A DNA stretch of 64,000 nucleotides from Synchiropus splendidus. Taxonomy: Eukaryota; Chordata; Actinopteri; Syngnathiformes; Callionymidae. The stretch's first letter is position 1. Every line of letters starts with the position of its first letter. Positions 1-11,550 of this stretch are shown in pieces. Both the position numbers and the translations under genes were made by a program. The notes below the pieces were generated by a model. The model searched no databases and was not told the origin of the DNA. It worked only from the letters and a program-made list of their open reading frames with translations. Location of the stretch: positions 16,711,563 through 16,775,562 of the forward strand of contig NC_071348.1 of assembly GCF_027744825.2 (NCBI RefSeq). Reading direction: 5' to 3'.

Positions 1-343
1 AAGCTTCCCTGAGAAGTTATGCCACAATGCAGAAAAGACGTTTTCAGCCAGAGATTAGGTGGGTTTCGGCACGCCAAACATAAAAATGTTGATAACTTTC
101 GAAAAACACTTCAGACAGCTTAGATTTCATGTTCAACTACTAGAAAGACCCTTTCTGCTTTAGTGGGACGTAAAAATTTCTTGTCCGGAAGCTTTCCTTA
201 GAAGTTATGGCACAATGCACAAAAGGCGTTTTCAGCCTTAGATAAGGTCGATTCCGGAACGCCAAACATAAAAATGTTGATAACTTTCGAAAAACACTTC
301 AGACAGCTTAGATTTCATGTGCAACTACTAGAAAGACCCTTTC
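1..343. repeat. Satellite units left of the solo LTR
   Basis: About 1.8 units of the array. The first carries GGTGGGTTTCGG and the second GGTCGATTCCGG. Both contain dyads 4 and 5. They are somewhat diverged from consensus (GATTTCATG for GATTTGATG). The last five bases, CTTTC, are one copy of the target duplication of the inserted LTR. No gene is present. Confidence 0.9.
339..343. repeat. Target-site duplication, left copy (CTTTC)
   Basis: CTTTC immediately before TGTAACG. It is identical to the five bases after the element's right end. Intact neighbouring units have only one CTTTC here, which shows that the second copy was made by the insertion. Confidence 0.9.
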
Positions 344-402
344 TGTAACGTGTACTGAAGCAGGAGACTCAAATGCAGGTTTGGAGATCAGAAGATTGTT
401 AT

Positions 403-408
403 TTTAAT
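403..408 (-). terminator. Candidate polyadenylation signal (ATTAAA)
   Basis: The minus strand reads GATTAAAATAAC, giving the common variant signal ATTAAA about 60 bases before the LTR 3' end and about 290 bases downstream of the TATA box. Together with the TATA box it supports a minus-strand LTR. The exact R/U5 border cannot be placed. Confidence 0.45.
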
Positions 409-505
409 CGTGCTGGGTAGGAAGGTTCTTCTGATTCTGTGGAGGAGATCCTGGACTAGTGGTTGTTGAGGATCAAGGAATCCGGCTGGTCGTGCGGTGA
501 TGGTG

Positions 506-550
506 CAGGAGGTGCAGGCAGTGGAGTAGGGGTTCAGGAGGTGCAGGCAG
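506..550. repeat. Short direct repeat inside the LTR
   Basis: The 16-mer CAGGAGGTGCAGGCAG occurs at 506-521 and again at 535-550, 29 bp apart. Such short duplications are common in LTR R/U5 regions and probably arose by slippage. No function is implied. Confidence 0.85.
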
Positions 551-693
551 GCAGAAGCTCTGAGGCAGAAGAAACAAACGGAAATGACTCTTACAATGCG
601 ATGTGCAGGAAGAGTTAAATAGCTAACTATCCCGCTCTGAGACCAACCATGAAGGGTTGACGAACAGGCGAGGACTGGCAGGTTGGTCCGGTC

Positions 694-699
694 TTTATA
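694..699 (-). promoter_or_regulatory. Candidate TATA box of the LTR
   Basis: The minus strand reads GGTATAAAGACC here. It lies 77-82 bases from the LTR's 5' end on that strand, a plausible U3 position, with transcription expected to begin about 25-30 bases further on, near 665-670. This box sets the orientation call for the LTR. Confidence 0.6.
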
Positions 700-775
700 C
701 CGTCAGAAGATTGGAGGCAGGTGTGAATGTGACGAGGTGGGTTGGGCGGTGACATCAGCGGAAGAGGTTGTGACA

Positions 776-780
776 CTTTC
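776..780. repeat. Target-site duplication, right copy (CTTTC)
   Basis: CTTTC immediately after TGTGACA, followed directly by satellite TGCTATAGTGGGAGG. The two copies match exactly, so the insertion has not decayed at its edges. Confidence 0.9.
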
Positions 781-1535
781 TGCTATAGTGGGAGGTGAAA
801 ATTTCATGTTTTGCAGCTTCCCTGAGTAGTTATGGCACAAAGCGTGGTGGGTTTCGGAACGCTAAACATAAAAGTGTTGATAACCTTCGAAAAACACTTC
901 AGAAAGCTCAGATTAGATGTACAACTACTAGAAAGACCCTTTCCGCTATAGTGGGAGGTAAAAATTTCTTGTTCTCAAGCTTCGATGAGAAGTTATGGCA
1001 CAATGCACAACAGGCGTTTTCGTCCTGAGATAAGGTGGGCTTCGGGAAAGCCAAACATAAAAATGTTGATAACTTTCGAAAAACACTTCAGACAGGTGAG
1101 ATTTGATGTGCAACTACTAGAAAGACCCTTTCTGCTATAGTGGGAGGTCAAAATTTCATGTTCTGATGTTTCCCTGAGAAGTTATGGCACAATGCACAAA
1201 ACGCATTTTGAGCCTGAGATAAGGTGGGTTTCGGAACGCCAAACATAAAAGTATTGACAACTTTCGAAAAACACTTCAGACAGTTTAGATTTGATGAACA
1301 ACTACTAGAAAGACCCTTTCTGCTATAGTTGGAGGTGAAAATTTCATGTTCTGAACCTTCCATGAGAAGTTATGGCACAATGCACAAAACGCGTATTCAG
1401 CCTGAGATAAGGTGGGTTTCGGACAGCCGACCATACAAATGTTGACAACTTTCGAAAAACACTTCAGACAGCTTAGATTTGATGTCCAATTAGTAGAAAG
1501 ACCCTTTCTGCTATAGTGGGATGAGGAAAATTTCA
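781..1535. repeat. Diverged TTTCGGAA-type units right of the LTR
   Basis: About four units of an older-looking subtype that reads GGTGGGTTTCGG instead of GGTGGGTTCCGG and often AAAAGTGTTGA instead of AAAATGTTGA. CTGAGAAGTT replaces CTGCAAAGTT. The same subtype reappears as an island at 16390-17125 and as a single unit near 29930-30010. The stretch contains one shortened unit, listed separately. Confidence 0.8.
815..977. repeat. Shortened satellite unit (163 bp)
   Basis: The distance between successive AGCTTC motifs is 163 rather than 188. The missing 25 bases lie near 843-846, where GGCACAAAGCG joins directly to TGGTGGGTTTCGG. This removes the MluI palindrome and GAGATAA. It is the largest within-unit deletion I found. 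Confidence 0.8.
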
Positions 1536-4500
1536 TGTTCTGAAGCTTCCCTGGAAAGTTATATCACAATGCAGAAAACGCGTTTTCAGCCAGAGATAAG
1601 GTTGATTCTGGAACGCCAAACATCAAAATATTGATAACTTTGGAAAAACTCTTTAGACAGCTTAGATTTGATGTGCAACTACTAGAAAGACCCTTTCTGC
1701 TATAGTGGGAGGTTAAAATTTCATGTTCTGATGCTTCCCTGCAAAGTTATGTCACAATGCAGAAAACGCGTTTTCAGCCTCACATAAGGTCAATTCCGAT
1801 ACGCCAAACATAAAAATGTTCATAATTCTGGAAAAACACTTCAGACAGCTTAGATTTGATGTGCAACTGCTAGAGAGACCCGTTATGCTATAGTGGGAGG
1901 TGACAATGTCATGTTCTGAAGCTTCCCTGCAAAGTTATGGCACAATGCAGAAAACGCGTTTTCAGCCTGAGAAAAGGTCGATTCAGGAACACCAAACATA
2001 AAAATGTTGAAAACTTTCGAAAAACACTTCAGACAGCTTAGATTTGATGTGCAACTACTAGAAAGACCCTTTCTGCTATATTGGGAGGTTAAAATTTCAT
2101 TTTCTGAAGCTTCCCTGCAAAGTTGTGGCACAATGCAGAAAACACATTTTCAGCCTGACAAAAGGTGGGTTCCGGAACGCCAAACATAAAAATGTTGATA
2201 ACTTTGGAAAAACACTTCAGACAGCTTAGATTTGATGTGCAAGTACTAGAAAGACCCTTTCTGCTATAGTGGGAGGTTAAAATTTCATGTTCTGAAGCTT
2301 CGCTGCAAAGTTATGGCACAATGCAGAAAACGCGTTTTCAGCCGGACAAAAGGTGGGTTCCGGAACGCCAAACATAAAAGAGTTGATAACTATGGAAAAA
2401 CACTTCAAACAGCTTAGATTTGAAGTGTAACTACTAGAAAGACCCTTTCTGATATAGTGGGTGGTGAAAATTCGATGATCTGAAGCTTCCCACTAAAGTT
2501 ATGGCACAAAGCGTAAAACGCGTTTTCAGCCTGAGATAAGGTGGGTTCCGGAACGCCAAACATAAAAATGTTGATTACTTTCGAAAAACACTTCAGAGAG
2601 CTTAGATTTGAAGTGCAACTACTAGAAAGACCCTTTCTGCTATAGTGGGATGTGAAAATGTCATGTTCCGAAGCTTCCCTGCAAAGTTATGGCACAATTC
2701 CGAAAATGCGTTTTCAGCCTGAGATAAGGTCGATTCCGGAACGCCAAACATAAAAATGTTGATAACTTTGGAAAAACACTTCAGACTGCTTAGATTTTAT
2801 GTGCAACTACTAGAAAGACCATTTCTGCTATAGTGGGATGTGAAAATTTCATGTTCTGACGCTTGCCTGCAAAGTTAAGGCACAATGCAGAATACGCGTT
2901 TTCAGCCTGAGATATGGTCGATTCCGGAACGCCAAACATAAAAATGTTGATAACTTTGGATAAACACTTCAGACAGCTTAGATTTGATGTACAACTACTA
3001 GAAAGACCTTTTCTGCTATAGCGCAAGTTTAAAATTTCATGTTCAGAAGCTTCCCAGCAAAGTTATGGCACAATGGAGAAAACGCGTTTTCAGCCTGAGA
3101 TAAGGTGGGTTCCGGAACGCCAAACATAAAAATGTTGATAAATTTGGAAAAACACTTCAGACAGCTGAGATTTGATGAGCCATTACTAGAAATACCCTTT
3201 CTGCTATAGTGGGTGGTGAAAGTTCGATGTTCTGAAGCTTCCCTGCATAGTTATGGCACAATGCGTAAAATGCGTTTTCAGCCTGAGATAAGGTGGGTTC
3301 CGGAACGCCAAACATAAAAATGAGGACAACTTTGGAAAAACACTTCAGACAGCTTAGATTTGATGTGCAAGTACTATAAAGACCTTTTCTGCTATTGTGG
3401 AACTTTAAAATGTCATTTTCTGATGCATCCCTGCAAAGTTGTGGCACAATGCACAAAACGGGGTGTTCAGCCTGAGATAAGGTTGATTCCGGAACGTCAA
3501 ACATAAAAATGTTGATAACGTTGGAAAGCCACTTCAGACAGCTTAGATTTGATGTGCAACTACTAGAAAGACCCTTTCTGCTATAGTGGGAGGTGAAAAT
3601 TTCATGTTCTAAAGCTTTATGCAAAGTTATGGCACAATGCAGGAAACGCGTTTTTAGCCTGAGATAAGGTCGATTCTTGAACGCCAAACACAAAAATGTT
3701 AATAACTTCGGAAAAACACTTCAAACAGCTCAGATTTGATGTGCAACTACTAGAAAGACCCTTTCTGCTATACTGGGATGTGGAAATTTCATGTTCTGAA
3801 GCTTCCCTGCAAAGTTATGGCACAATGCAGAAAACACGTTTTCAGCCTGAGATAAGATGGGTTCCGGAACGCAAAACATAAAAATGTTGATAACTTTGGA
3901 AAAACACTTCAGACAGCTTAGATTTGATGTGCAACTACGTAAAAAACCTTTCTGCTATAGTGGGAGGTGAAAATTTCATGTTCTTAAGCTTTATGCTTAG
4001 TTATAGCACAATGCGTAAAACGCGTTTTCAGCCTGAGATAAGGTCGATTCCGGAGCGCCAAACATAAAAATGTTGATAACTTTGGAAAGACACTTCAGAC
4101 AACTTAGATTTGATGTGCAACTACTAGAAAGACCCTTTCTACTATATCGGAAGGTGAAAATTTCATGTTCTGAGGCTTTATGCAAAGTTGTGGCACAATG
4201 CGTAAAACGCGTTTTCAGCCTGAGATAAGGTCGATTCCGGAACGCTAAACATAAAAGTGTTGATAACTTTGAAAAGACACTTCAGACAGCTTAGATTCGA
4301 TGTGCAACTACTAGAAAGACCCTTTCTACTATAGCGGGAGGTGAAAATTTCATGTTCTGAGGCTTCCCTGCAAAGTTATGGCACAATGCGTAAAACGCGT
4401 TTTCAGCCTGAGATAAGGTCGATTCCGGAACGCCAAACGTAAAAATGTTGATAACTTTGGAAAAACACTTCAGACAGCTTACATTTGATGTGCAACTACT

Positions 4501-7297
4501 AGAAAGACCCTTTCTGCTATAGTGGGAGGTGAACATTTCATGTTCTGAAGCTTCCTTGCAAAGTTATGGCACAATGCGTAAAACGCGTTTTCAGCCTGAG
4601 ATAAGGTCATTTCCGGAACGCCAAACATAAAAATGTTGATAACTTTCGAAAAACACTTCAGACAGCTTAGATTTGATGTGCAACTACTAGAAAGACCATT
4701 TCTGCTATCGTGGGAGGTGAACATTTAATGTTCTCAAGCTTCCCTGAGAAGTTATGGCACAATGCAGAAAACGCATTTTCAGCCTGACATAATGTGGATT
4801 CCGAAACGCCAAACGTAAAAATGTTGATAACTTTGGAACAACACTTCAGACAGCTGAGATTTGATGTGCAACTACTAGAAAGACCCTTTCTGCTATAGTG
4901 GGAGGTCAAAATTTCATGTTCTGAAGCTTCCCTGGAAAGTTATGCGACAATGCAGAAAACAAATTTTCATCCTGAGATAAGGTCGATTCCGGAACGCCAA
5001 ACATAAAAATGTTGATAACTTTGGATAAACACTTCAGACAGTTTAGATTTGATGTGCAACTACTAGAAAGACCCTTTCTACTATAGTGGGAGGTTAAAAT
5101 TTCATGCTCTGAAGCTTTATGCAAAGTTATTGCACAATGCATAAAGTGCGTTTTCAGCCTGAGATAAAGTTGATTCCGGAACGCCAAACATAAAAATGTT
5201 GATAACTTTGGAAAAACACATCAGACAGCTTAGATTTGATGTGCAAGTACTAGAAAGACCCTTTCTGCTATAGTGGGACGTGAAAATTTCATGTTCTGAA
5301 GCTTCCCTGCAAAGTTATGGCACAATGCAGAAAACGCGTTTTCAGGCTGAGATAAGGTCGATTCTGGAACGGCAAACATAAAAATGTTGATAACTTTCGA
5401 AAAACACTTCAGACAGTTTAGATTTGATGTGCAACTACTAGAAAGTCCCCTTCTGCTATTGTGGGAGGCGAAAATTTCATGTTCTGAAGCTTCCCTGCAA
5501 AGTTATGGCACAATGCAGAAAACGCGTGTTCAGCCTGAGATAAGGTGGGTTCCGGAACGCCAAACGTAAAAATGTTGATAACTTTGGAAAAACATTTCAG
5601 ACAGCTTAGATTTGATGTGCAACTTCTAGAAAGACCCTTTCTGCTATAGTGGGAGGTGAAAATGTCATGTTCTGAAGCTTCCGTGCAAAGTTATGGCACA
5701 ATGCAGAAAAGGTGTTTTCAGTCTGAGATAAGGTCGATTCTGGAACACCAAACATAAAAATGTTGAAAACTTTCGAAAAACACTTCAGACAGCTTAGATT
5801 TGATGTGCAACTACCAGAAAGACCATTTCTGCTATAGTGGGAGGTGAACATTTAATGTTCTCAAGCTTCCCTTAGAAGTTATGGCACAATGCAGAAAACG
5901 CATTTTCAGCATGACATAAGGTGGATTCCGAAACGCCAAACGTAAAAATGTTGATAACTTTGGAACAACACTTCAGACAGCTGAGATTTGATGTGCAACT
6001 ACTAGAAAGACCCTTTCTGCTATTGTGGGAGGTCAAAATTTCATGTTCTGAAGCTTCCCTGGAAAGTCATGGGACAATGCAGAAAACAATTTTTCATCCT
6101 GAGATAAGGTCGATTCCGGAACGCCCAACATAAAAATGTTGATAACTTTGGAAAAACACTTCAGACAGCTTAGATTTGATTTGCAGCTACTAGAAAGAAC
6201 CTTTCTGCTATAGTGGGAGGTGAACATTTCATGTTGTGAAGCTTCCCTGAGAAGCTATGGCACAATGCAGAAAACGCGTTTTCAGCCTGAGATAAGGTGG
6301 GTTCCGGAACGCCAATCGTAAAAATGTTGATTGCTTTGGAAAAACACTTCAGACAGCTTAGATTTGATGTGCAACTACTAGAAAGACCCTTTCTGCTGTA
6401 GGGGGAGGTGAAAATTTCATTTTCTGAACCTTCTCTGCAAAGTTATGGCACAATGCGTAAAACACGTTTTCTGCCTGAGATAAGGTCGATTCTGGAACGC
6501 CAAACATAAAAATGTTCATAACTTTCGAAAAACACCTCAGACAGCTTAGATTTGATGCGCAACTACTAGAAAGACCCTTTCTGCTATAGTGGGAGGTGAA
6601 CATTTCATGTTCTGAAGCTTCCCTGGAAAGTTATGGGACAATGCAGAAAACGCATTTTCATCCTGAGATTAGGTCAATTCCGGAACGCCAAACATAAAAA
6701 TGTTGATAACTTTCGAAAAACACTTCAGACTGCTTAGATTTGATGAGCAACTACTAGAAAGACCCCATCTGCTATAGCGGGAGGTGAACATTTTCTGTTC
6801 TGAAGCTTCCATGCAAAGTTATGGCACAATGCAGAAAACGCGTTTTCAGCTTGAGATAAGGTGGGTTCCGGAACGCTAAACATAAAAATGTTGATAACTT
6901 TCGAAAAACACTTCAGACAGCTTAGATTTGATGTGCAACTACTAGAAAGACCCTTTCTGCTATAGTGGGAGGTCAAAATGTCATGTTCTGAAGCTTCCCT
7001 GCAAAGTTATGGGACAAAGCAGAAAACGATTTTTCATCCTGAGATATGGTCGATTCCGGAACGCCAAACATAAAAATGTTGATAACTTTCGAAAAACACT
7101 TCAGACAGCTTAGATTTGATGTGCAACTACTAGAAAGACCCTTTCTGCTATCGTGGGACCGGAAAATTTCATGTTCTGAAGCCTCCCTGCAAAGTTATGG
7201 CACAATGCAGAAAACCCGTTTTCAGCCTGAGATAAGGTGGGTTCCGGAACGGCAAACATAAAAATGTTGATAACTTTCGAGAAACATTTCAGACAGC
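1536..7297. repeat. Mixed satellite stretch with little long-range order
   Basis: About 30 units that alternate between GGTCGATT and GGTGGGTT states without a clear higher-order period. It contains four GCTTTATGC units that are one base short (3614, 3988, 4175, 5114) and two copies of the 166-bp linked haplotype (4811-4976, 5938-6103). The unit near 6601-6760 is echoed 14 units (2632 bp) later near 9233. No gene or other element is seen. Confidence 0.85.
3614..5122. repeat. Cluster of GCTTTATGC 187-bp units
   Basis: In four units the HindIII region reads GCTTTATGC (3614-3622, 3988-3996, 4175-4183, 5114-5122) instead of GCTTCCCTGC, a one-base deletion plus substitutions. The same change recurs at 35190, 44024 and 44211. 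Recurrence of an indel at distant places points to a shared ancestor rather than repeated mutation. Confidence 0.75.
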
Positions 7298-10200
7298 TTA
7301 TATTTGATGTGCAACTACTAGAAAGACCCTTTCTGCTATAGTGGGACCTGAAAATGTCATGTTCTGAAGCTTCCCTGCAAAGTTATGGCACAATGCAGAA
7401 AACCCGTTTTCAGCTTGAGATAAGGTGGGTTCCGGAACGGCAAACATAAAAATGTTGATAACTTTCGAAAAACACTTCAGACAGCTTAGATTTGATGTGC
7501 AAGTACTAGAAAGACCCTTTCTGCTATAGTGGGACGTGAAAATTTCATGTCTGAAGCTTCCCTGCAAAGTTATGGCACAATGCAGAAAACGCGTTTTCAG
7601 GCTGAGATAAGGTCCATTCTGGAACGCCAAACATAAAAATGTTGATAACATTCGAAAAACACTTCAGACAGTTTAGATTTGATGTGCAACTACTAGAAAG
7701 ACCATTTCTGCTATAGTGGGAGGTGAACATTTAATGTTCTCAAGCTTCCCTTAGAAGTTATGGCACAATGCAGAAAACGCATTTTCAGCATGACATAAGG
7801 TGGATTCCGAAACGCCAAACGTAAAAATGTTGATAACTTTGGAACAACACTTCAGACAGCTGAGATTTGATGTGCAACTACGAGAAAGACCCTTTCTGCT
7901 ATAGTGGGAGGTGAAATTTTTATTTTCTGAAGCTTCCCTGCAAAGTTATGGCATAATGCGTAAAACGCGTTTTTAGCCTGAGATAAGGTCGATTCCGGAA
8001 CGCCCAACATAAAAATGTTGATAACTTTGGAAAATCACTTCAGACAGCTTAGATTTGATGTGCAAGTACTAGAAAGACCCTTTCTGCTGTAGTGGGAGGT
8101 GAAAATTTCATTCTCTGAAGCTTCCCTGCAAAGTTATTGCACAAAGCGTAAAAAGCGTTTTCAGACTGAGATAAGGTCGATTCCGGAACGCCAAACATAA
8201 AAATGTTGATAACTTTGGAAAAACACATCAGACAGCTTATATTTGATGTGCAACTACTAGAAAGACCATTTCGGCTATAGTGGGAGGTTAAAATTTCATG
8301 TTCTAAAGCTTCCCTGCAAAGTTATAGCACAATGCAGTAAACGCGTTTTCAGCCTGAGATAAGGTCGATTCCGGAACGCCATACATAAAAGTGTTGATAA
8401 CTTTGGAAAAACACATCAGACAGCTTAGATTTGATGTGCAACTACTAGAAAGACCATTTCAGCTATAGTGGGAGGTTAAAATTTCATGTTCTGAAGCTTC
8501 CCTGCAAAGTTATGGCACAATGCAGAAAACGCGTTTTCAGCCTGAGATAAGGTCGATTCTGGAACGCCAAACATGAAAATGTTGATAACTTTCGAAAAAC
8601 ACTTCAGACAGCTTAGATTTGATGTGCAACTACTAGAAAGACCCTTTCTGCTATAGTGGGAGATGAACATTTCATGTTCTGAAGCTTCCATGCAAAGTTA
8701 TGGCACAATCCAGAAAACGCGTTTTCTGGCTGAGATAAGGTCGATACTGGAACGCGAAACATAAAAATGTTGATAACTTTCGAAAAACTCGTCAGACAGC
8801 TTAGATTTGATGTGCAACTACTAGAAAGACCCTTTCTGCTATAGTGGGAGGTGAAAATATCATTTTCTCAAGCTTCTCTGCAAAGTTATGGCACAATGCG
8901 TAAAACACGTTTTCTGCCTGAGATAAGGTCGATTCTGGAACGCCAAACATAAAAATGTTCATAACTTTCGAAAAACACCTCAGACAGCTTAGATTTGATG
9001 CGCAACTACTAGAAAGACCCTTTCTGCTATAGTGGGAGGTTAAAATTTCATGTTCGGAAACTTCCATGCAAAGAAAATGGCACAATGCAGACAACGCTTT
9101 TTTAGCCTGAAATAAGGTCGATTCTGGAACGGCAAACATAAAAATGTTGATAACTTTCGAAAAACACTTCAGACTGCCTAGATTTGATGTGCAACTACTA
9201 GAAAGTCCCTTTCTGCTATAGTGGGAGGTGAACATTTCATGTTCTGAAGCTTCCCTGGAAAGTTATGGGACAATGCAGAAAACGCATTTTCATCCTGAGA
9301 TTAGGTCAATTCCGGAACGCCAAACATAAAAATGTTGATAACTTTCGAAAAACACTTCAGACTGCTTAGATTTGATGAGCAACTACTAGAAAGACCATTT
9401 CAGCTATAGTGGGAGGTTAAAATTTCATGTTCTAAAGCTTCCCTGCAAAGTTATGGCACAATGCAGAAAACCCGTTTTCAGCCTGAGATAAGGTCGATTC
9501 CGGAACGCCATACATAAAAGTGTTGATAACTATGGAAAAACACATCAGACAGCTTAGATTTGATGTGCAACTACTAGAAAGACCATTTCAGCTATAGTGG
9601 GAGGTTAAAATTTCATGTTCTGAAGCTTCCCTGCAAAGTTATGGCACAATGCAGAAAACGCGTTTTCAGCCTGAGATAAGGTCGATTCCGGAACGACAAA
9701 CATAAAAATGTTGATAACTTTGGAAAAACACATCAGACAGCTTAGATTTGATGTGCAACTACTAAAAAGACCCTTTCTGCTATAGTGGGAGGTGAAAATT
9801 TCATTTTCTGAAGCTTCTCTGCAAAGTTATGGCACAATGCGTAAAACGCGTTTTCAGCCTGAGATAAGGTGGGTTCCGGAACGCCAAACATAAAAATGTT
9901 GATAACTTTCCAAAAACACTTCAGACAGCTTAGATTTGATGTGCACCTACTAGAATGACCATTTCTGCTATAGTGGGACGGGAAAATTTCATGTTCTGAA
10001 GCTTCCCTGCAAAGTTATGTCACAATGCAGAAAACCTGTTTTCAGCCTGAGATAAGGTGGGTTCCGGAACGCCAAACATAAAAATGTTGATAACTTTCGA
10101 AAAACACTTCAGACTGCTTAGATTTGATGTGCAACTACTACAAAAACCCTTTCTGCTGTCGTGGGAGGTGAAAATTTCATTCTCTGAAGCTTCCCTGCAA

Positions 10201-11550
10201 AGTTATTGCACAAAGCGTAAAAAGCGTTTTCAGCCTGAGATAAGGTCGATTCCGGAACACCAAACTTAAAAATGTTGATAACTTTGGAAAAACACATCAG
10301 ACAGCTTAGATTTGATGTGTAACTACTAGAAAGACCATTTCAGCTATAGTTGGAGGTTAAAATTTAATGTTCTAAAGCTTCCCTGCAAAGTTATGGCACA
10401 ATGCAGAAAACGCGTTTTCAGCCTGAGATAAGGTCGATTCCGGAACGACAAACTTAAAAATGTTGATAACTTTGGAAAAACACATCAGACAGCTTAGATT
10501 TGATGTGCAACTACGAGAAAGACCCTTTCAGCTATAGTGGGAGGTGAAAATTTCATTTTCTGAAGCTTCTCTGCAAAGTTATGGTACAATACGTAAAACG
10601 CGTTTTCAACCTGAGATAAGGTGGGTTCCGGAACGCCAAACATAAAAATGTTGATAACTTTCGTAAAACACTTCAGACAGCTTAGATTTGATGTGCAACT
10701 ACTAGAACGACCCTTTCTGCTACAGTGGGAGGTTAAAATTTCATGTTCTGAAGCTTCCCTGCAAAGTTATGGCACAATGCAGAAAACACGTTTTCAGCTT
10801 GAGATAAGGTCGATTCTGGAACGCCAAACATAAAAATGTTGATAACTTTCGAAAAACACTTCAGACAGCTTAGATTTGATGTGCATCTACTAGAAAGACC
10901 CTTTCTGCTATAGTGGGAGATGAACATTTCAGGTTCTGAAGCTTCCATGCAAAGTTATTGCACAATCCAGAATACGCGTTTTCAGCCTGAGATAAGGTCG
11001 ATTCTGGAACGCCAAACATAAAAATGTTGATAACTTTCGAAAAACACTTCAGACAGCTTAGATTTGATGTGCAACTACTAGCATGACCATTCCTGCTATA
11101 GTGGGAGGTGAAAATTTCATGTTCTGAAGCTTCCTTGCAAAGCTATGGCACAATGCAGAAAACGCGTTTTCAGCCTGAGATAAGGTAGATTCCGAAACGC
11201 CATACATAAAAATGTTTATAACTTTGGAAAAACAAATCAGACAGCTTAGATTTGATGTGCAACTACTAGAAAGACCCTTTCTGCTATAGTGGGAGGTTAA
11301 AATTTCATGTTCGGAAGCTTCCATGCAAAGTTGTGGCACAATGCAGACAACGCGTTTTCAGCCTGAGATAAGGTCGATTCTGGAACGCCAAACATAAAAA
11401 TGTTGATAACTTTCGAAAAACACTTCAGACAGCTTAGATTTGATGTGCAAATACTAGAAAGACCCTTTCTGCTATAGAGGGACGTGAAAATTTCATGTTC
11501 AGAATCTTCCCTGCAAAGTTATGGAACAATGCAGAAAACAATTTTTCAGC

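Larger units (their letters stand above)
344..775 (-). mobile_element. Solo LTR of a Ty3/gypsy-type retrotransposon
   Basis: A 432-bp block unrelated to the satellite. It starts TGTAACG and ends TGTGACA on the plus strand, giving TG...CA ends in either orientation, and is flanked by CTTTC on both sides. Removing it plus one CTTTC restores the uninterrupted motif GACCCTTTCTGCTATAG, so the empty site is known from hundreds of neighbouring units. On the minus strand it holds TATAAAG about 77 bases from its 5' end and ATTAAA about 60 bases from its 3' end, the order expected for U3-R-U5. No internal region, primer-binding site or second LTR is present, so it is a solo LTR left by LTR-LTR recombination. 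A 5-bp target duplication fits Ty3/gypsy, and the ending CTGCATTTGAGTCTCC...GTTACA (minus strand) recalls fish gypsy LTRs. That family assignment is from memory. A gypsy-like non-autonomous element (TRIM) is the main alternative. Confidence 0.85.

Noticed and set aside
344..775. The insertion as a SINE or a DNA transposon
   Set aside because: There is no tail, no A/B box pair and no terminal inverted repeat beyond TG...CA. The 5-bp duplication with TG...CA ends and internal TATA and ATTAAA signals fits an LTR better.
344..775. A gene fragment or small ORF within the non-satellite block
   Set aside because: No frame of useful length or recognisable peptide appears, and the block is explained as an LTR.
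3157..3693. A 178-residue minus-strand open frame, the longest in the window
   Set aside because: It is satellite sequence read through three units. Short indels happen to restore the frame. It repeats the same peptide pattern as the other frames and has no independent coding signal.
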